Shown here piece by piece: positions 60,893 through 64,000 of a stretch of 64,000 bases of DNA. Position 1 is the stretch's first letter, and every line of letters starts with the position of its first letter. This stretch comes from Nocardiopsis sp. CC223A (GTDB lineage Bacteria > Actinomycetota > Actinomycetes > Streptosporangiales > Streptosporangiaceae). The notes beneath the pieces were generated by a model. The model was not told where the DNA came from. It saw only the letters and a list, made by a program, of their open reading frames with translations, and searched no databases. The position numbers and the translations under genes were made by a program. The stretch lies in assembly GCF_030766825.1 (NCBI RefSeq), contig NZ_JASFDV010000021.1, forward strand, positions 1 through 64,000, in the 5' to 3' direction.

Positions 60893-61360
60893 ATGAATGA
60901 GGAACCACGCTGGCTCAGCCAGGACGAACAGAGGGCCTGGGAGAACTTCATCCGTATGCAGGAAGCACTCATCGGAAGACTGTCCCGCCTCGTCCGCTCC
61001 GACTCCGGACTGTCCGCCGCGGACTACATGGTGCTCGTCCGGCTCACCGAGGCGAAGGACGGCCAGATGCGCTTCCTGGAACTGGCCAAGCTCGCCGAAT
61101 GGGAGAAGAGCCGTATGTCCCACCAGGTCACGCGGATGGCGAAGCGCGGACTCGTGACCAAGAGGGAATGCCCCGACGACGCGCGCGGAGCGTTCGTGGT
61201 CGCCACTCCGCTCGGCTACCAGGCGATCCGGGAGGCCGCACCCGTGCACGTCGAGCACGTCCGCCGCCTGTTCATCGATGCCCTGACCCCGAACCAGCTC
61301 ACCACCTTCGCCCGACTCTGTCATCGCGTCCAGGAACATATGGAGAAGCAGGTGGACTGA
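60893..61360 (+). CDS. MarR-family transcriptional regulator
   Basis: A 155-residue winged-helix regulator. WENFIRMQEALIGRLSRLVR opens the dimer helix. The wHTH is LSAADYMVLVRLTEAKDGQM, RFLELAKLAEWEKSRMSHQV and TRMAKRGLVTKRECPDDARG, and a C-terminal dimer helix follows. It is typical of the MarR/OhrR group, but no redox cysteine sits near the N-terminus. The upstream spacer has an AT-rich promoter (GAATTCTGTAAACT). It converges on a flavodoxin-like reductase, a plausible target. Confidence 0.93.
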   Translation: MNEEPRWLSQDEQRAWENFIRMQEALIGRLSRLVRSDSGLSAADYMVLVRLTEAKDGQMRFLELAKLAEWEKSRMSHQVTRMAKRGLVTKRECPDDARGAFVVATPLGYQAIREAAPVHVEHVRRLFIDALTPNQLTTFARLCHRVQEHMEKQVD

Positions 61361-61408
61361 TTCGGCGGCACGGCCTTCCCGCGGATCCGCGTCGGCCCTC
61401 CCCGACGG

Positions 61409-62134
61409 TCAGCGGTGCTCGGGGTTGGCGTTGTCGGGACTACAGCCGGCGTCCCAGGCGGCGCGCTGGTTACCGTAGGCCGGGAAGCCGCCGGCGCGGC
61501 GGAGCATCGCGGCCGTGTGCATCAGGTTGTGGGTCATGAAGCTGATGTTGCGGTTGGCGAAGTCGTTCTCCGGGCCGCCGGAACCCTCGTCCAGGTAGGA
61601 CGGGCCGGGGCCGACCTCACCGATCCAACCGGCATCGGCCTGGGGCGGGATCGTGTAGCCGATGTGCTGGAGGCTGAAGAGGATGTTCATCGCGCAGTGC
61701 TTGAGGCCGTCCTCGTTGCCGGTGAGCAGGGTGCCGCCCACGCGCCCGTAGTAGGCGTACTGCCCCTGCTCGTTGAGCACGCCGGAGTAGCCGTAGAGCC
61801 GCTCGATCACCCGGCGGGTCACCGAACTGTTGTCGCCCAGCCAGATCGGTCCGGCGATGACCAGGATGTCGGCGGCCAGGACCCGCTCCAGCAGCGCGGG
61901 CCACTCGTCGGTCTCCCACCCGTGCTCGGTCATGTCCGGGCGGACTCCGGTGGCGATGTCGTGGTCGACGGCGCGGAACCGGTCCACGCCGACCCCGTTC
62001 GCCTCCATGATCGCCGCGCTGCGGTCGATCACCCCCTGTGTGTGGCTGAGCTGCGGGGACCGGTTGAGGGTGCAGTTGATGTAGAGCGCGCGCAGCCCGC
62101 TGAAGTCGGGCTGCTCGCTCACGGGCACGGTCAT
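61409..62134 (-). CDS. Flavodoxin-fold NAD(P)H-dependent FMN reductase-like protein
   Basis: A 241-residue flavodoxin-like protein. LRALYINCTLNRSPQLSHTQ is the phosphate-binding loop, ADILVIAGPIWLGDNSSVTR the second FMN loop and YYGRVGGTLLTGNEDGLKHC the third. It probably reduces a quinone, nitro or flavin substrate in the cytosol. The ATG at 62134 follows AAGGA. It converges with the MarR gene 48 bp away and lies just downstream of the broken O-methyltransferase on the same strand. Confidence 0.9.
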   Translation of the reverse strand: MTVPVSEQPDFSGLRALYINCTLNRSPQLSHTQGVIDRSAAIMEANGVGVDRFRAVDHDIATGVRPDMTEHGWETDEWPALLERVLAADILVIAGPIWLGDNSSVTRRVIERLYGYSGVLNEQGQYAYYGRVGGTLLTGNEDGLKHCAMNILFSLQHIGYTIPPQADAGWIGEVGPGPSYLDEGSGGPENDFANRNISFMTHNLMHTAAMLRRAGGFPAYGNQRAAWDAGCSPDNANPEHR

Positions 62135-62439
62135 GGGATGTCCTTGGTGTCGTAGGTGTCCGGAACCGAGGTTCCGGCGCCCGGAGGAGCCGGGTGCGGC
62201 TGATGGCCCGTTGCCTTCGAGCGGCCCGAAAGGACCGGCCACCCGGTCCCTCCGGCCGCTGATGGGAATCCGTGCTCGATCGCCGCCTTCGGCAGGCTCG
62301 GCCGTGCCGACCGGCGACTCGGTGCCGTCGTCCGCCGGTCGGCTTCGAAGAGAAGGCGGGACGGGGCGGGCCGACGCCCCGGTGAGGACCCGGCGTGCGG
62401 TCTTCGATCGGCCTTGAGGGTCGCCTCGACGGCGCGGTG

Positions 62440-63054
62440 ACGCCGGCCGGGACCACGACGGTCCTGTCGACGACGAACCCGGCAGCGCCCGGAAGAGCCG
62501 TGTACTCGGACTCGGTACGTTCCCGCCCGCCCGCCACCGTCAACATGATCGGATCGCTCGACTCGCCCGGGTGCGGCCCGTCGCCCGAAGACGGCAGCGA
62601 GTCGGGCGCCCGGTCGGGCCGCCTCGGTGATACACGCGAGCAGCCGCGCGCGGTCCTCGTCGGACCGGTCGTGCAGGACCGCGGAGAGCAGGCGGACGTC
62701 GGCCGAGGGCACCCCGGCGGAGAAGCCGCCGCCGACCGCGCTCACCCGGTCGGCCGGTCCGGCCGCGCGCGTCCGGGAGGTGGCGGCGCGGCGGCCGCCC
62801 TCCTGGTAGGTCACCGCACCGACACCGCCGAGGGTGTGCAGGACCCGGCGCAGTGGGTCCTCCGGTACGCCGGCCTCCTCCGCCGGGTCGGCGGCCGTGC
62901 GCGGTCCCGCGAGCAGCTTCGCCGCGAGATCGAGTCCGGCGACCGCGTAGGGGGCCCGGGAGGCGGCGAACCCCGACAGCATCCCCGTCATCCGGGCGGA
63001 GGGCGCGTCGGGGGGCAGCTCATTCGAGGTGACCGGTGCCGCTTCCGGGTCCAT
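62440..63054 (-). pseudogene. SAM-dependent O-methyltransferase, internal deletion and frameshift
   Basis: The gene starts normally at 63054 (MDPEAAPVTSNELPPDAPSA), with the dimerisation domain GFAASRAPYAVAGLDLAAKL and VLHTLGGVGAVTYQEGGR. It then jumps straight to GPADRVSAVGGGFSAGVPSA and DVRLLSAVLHDRSDED. The segment with the SAM-binding glycine motif is deleted. After ARPGARLAAVF the frame shifts, and the family tail MLTVAGGRERTESEYTALPG, AAGFVVDRTVVVPAG continues in another frame down to about 62440. It cannot bind SAM. Its divergent TetR neighbour is intact. The 305 bp below 62440 hold no gene. Confidence 0.85.
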
Positions 63055-63139
63055 GGTGAACCTCGTTTCACTGGGTTCGGGCCGCGCACTCGGCGGTGCG
63101 GCCCCGCTGGCGGCCAGAATTGAGGTTAGACAGTGTGCA

Positions 63140-63152
63140 TTGAATACGTCAA
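63140..63152. promoter_or_regulatory. Candidate TetR operator TTGA-ATACG-TCAA
   Basis: A short inverted repeat (TTGA at 63140-63143, TCAA at 63149-63152) in the AT-rich spacer between the divergent tetR and O-methyltransferase starts, 25 bp before the tetR GTG. Confidence 0.45.
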
Positions 63153-63176
63153 GCGTGTAGCAGATAGAATCCACGG

Positions 63177-63806
63177 GTGTCTTCCCAGCCCAGGGCCTAC
63201 CGATCCCCCCGCCGTGAACGCGACGCCGCCCGCACCCGCGAGGAGATCCTCCAAGCGGCGCGCAAGCTGTTCGTCGGTCGCGGGTACTCACACGTGACCA
63301 TGGCCGACATCGCCCGCGAGGCGGGAACCGCGGTCAAGACGGTGTACGCCAGCGCCGGAACCAAGGCCGAGATCCTGCGCGAGCTGCTCAGGCTGGACGT
63401 GGCCGAATCCGCGGCCCCTGCGACCATCGAGGAGCTCCGTTCCGCCCCCGACCTGGCCGCGGCCACCGCCTGCCTCGCCCGGGGGACCCGTTCCGACCAC
63501 GAACGCTTCAGCGACTCGATCGACCTGCTGTACGCCTCGCTGGGCGACGAGAGCGCCGACCGCATCTGGGGGCAGGTCATGGGGAGCTACCGCGGCGCGC
63601 TGCGCGAAGCCGCGGCCGTCCTCGTCGCGAAGGGGTTCGTGTCCGAGCGCCTGGACGTCGATGAGGTCTCGGACCGCCTCTGGTTCTACTTCGGGATCGC
63701 AGCCTGGCGCACCCTGCTCAAGGACTGCGGCTGGGACCACGGACGGGCCGAGTCCTGGCTCGGTGCCCAGGCGGCCGCGGCCCTGGGCGGGCCGGGCTCC
63801 GGCTGA
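63177..63806 (+). CDS. TetR-family transcriptional regulator
   Basis: A 209-residue TetR regulator. The HTH is REEILQAARKLFVGRGYSHV, TMADIAREAGTAVKTVYASA, with GTKAEILRELLR after it. The helical effector domain is unusually well conserved near its end (LWFYFGIAAWRTLLKDCGWD). It diverges from the broken O-methyltransferase and the flavodoxin-like gene beyond it, which it probably once controlled. The GTG start is the first in-frame start after the operator-like repeat. Confidence 0.93.
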   Translation: MSSQPRAYRSPRRERDAARTREEILQAARKLFVGRGYSHVTMADIAREAGTAVKTVYASAGTKAEILRELLRLDVAESAAPATIEELRSAPDLAAATACLARGTRSDHERFSDSIDLLYASLGDESADRIWGQVMGSYRGALREAAAVLVAKGFVSERLDVDEVSDRLWFYFGIAAWRTLLKDCGWDHGRAESWLGAQAAAALGGPGSG

Positions 63807-64000
63807 CATCGTCGGTCGGATCGCCCTCCCCCGATGGTCGCTCTGCTGCCGGACCGCCGGCGCTCCGGCAGCGATGTTCATGATTCAACTCTATTGGTTG
63901 ACTAATCACCAAATTTCAGTGCCGCCGAGGAGTACCGGAAAGCTGCCCTGAAGTGGGTTTTCGGCGTTGCGAAGGCCTGGGTCCGTTCGGCCAATTCTCA
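63807..64000. other. Right-edge intergenic region with inverted repeat
   Basis: No gene is complete here. TTGGT at 63894-63898 and ACCAA at 63908-63912 form an inverted repeat around TGACTAATC in AT-rich DNA. This looks like a regulator-binding site for a gene beyond the window. Confidence 0.4.

Noticed and set aside
1..64000. tRNA, rRNA, transposase or prophage genes
   Set aside because: Looked for T-loop/CCA patterns, rRNA-like segments and transposase motifs and saw none; a dedicated search would be needed to exclude a tRNA.

Overview
The window is about 64 kb of very GC-rich DNA. Nearly every codon ends in G or C, GTG starts are common, and many genes overlap by GTGA or ATGA. The regulator families (SARP, NB-ARC/TPR STAND proteins, roadblock, PP2C phosphatase), the IdeR/DmdR-like and Zur-like operators and a type I-E CRISPR repeat with a ..GGGGATGGTCCC end point to a filamentous actinomycete, most likely Nocardiopsis or a relative. 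The genus is an inference. No rRNA, tRNA, transposase or prophage genes were seen.

1-13 kb: the N-terminal half of a SARP regulator diverges from a 14-TM drug exporter. Then come a TRIC/UPF0126 channel, a LysR regulator diverging from a PLP-dependent lyase, a five-copy 45-bp tandem repeat, a frameshifted ASCH-domain gene, an FHA-FAD monooxygenase fusion, an acyltransferase, a decayed TIGR03086-type gene, a second exporter, msrA, and roadblock and DUF4126 proteins.

13-22 kb: two signal-transduction ATPases. One is an NB-ARC/TPR protein with an N-terminal LQIG motif that resembles bacterial amyloid signalling motifs. The other is a full-length AfsR-like SARP. Downstream of the SARP lies a coupled pair, a GT-B/glycerophosphotransferase-like protein and a small protein of unknown function. 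The promoter of this pair carries CTTGCA repeats at 11, 10 and 22 bp, which is SARP-operator-like spacing. A PadR-DUF1048-DUF1048 operon follows.

22-33 kb: a TetR-flavin monooxygenase operon with a clear operator, then an orphan type I-E CRISPR array (7 repeats, no cas genes in the window) with an AT-rich leader on its right. Next are DUF4274 and hexapeptide-repeat proteins, a stretch of decayed genes (SDR and MFS remnants), an S33 aminopeptidase, a PP2C-type phosphatase, an iron-box-controlled siderophore-binding lipoprotein and a DsbA-VKOR oxidative folding pair.

33-46 kb: a second-type DnaK whose tail reads antisense through a truncated PucR gene, a YdeP-like molybdopterin oxidoreductase, a DyP peroxidase, a four-gene siderophore ABC importer (binding protein, two permeases, ATPase) with an iron box, an AraC regulator, a cysteine-desulfurase-like enzyme and a cupin.

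46-54 kb: a zinc-starvation island. Two Zur-like palindromes sit before a CydC-like ABC protein (frameshifted near its C-terminus) and between divergent aztA and aztB. The island also has aztC, two AztD-like beta-propeller lipoproteins and a small protein with 29 His in 102 residues made of two 49-residue repeats.

54-64 kb: a Baeyer-Villiger-type monooxygenase/hydrolase pair diverging from a PucR regulator, an ABC exporter, a degenerate MerR, a MarR convergent with a flavodoxin-like reductase, a broken O-methyltransferase and a TetR regulator. The window contains an unusually large number of frameshifted or truncated genes (about nine). Some single-base events could be sequence errors, but the SDR, MFS, PucR and O-methyltransferase remnants are true losses.
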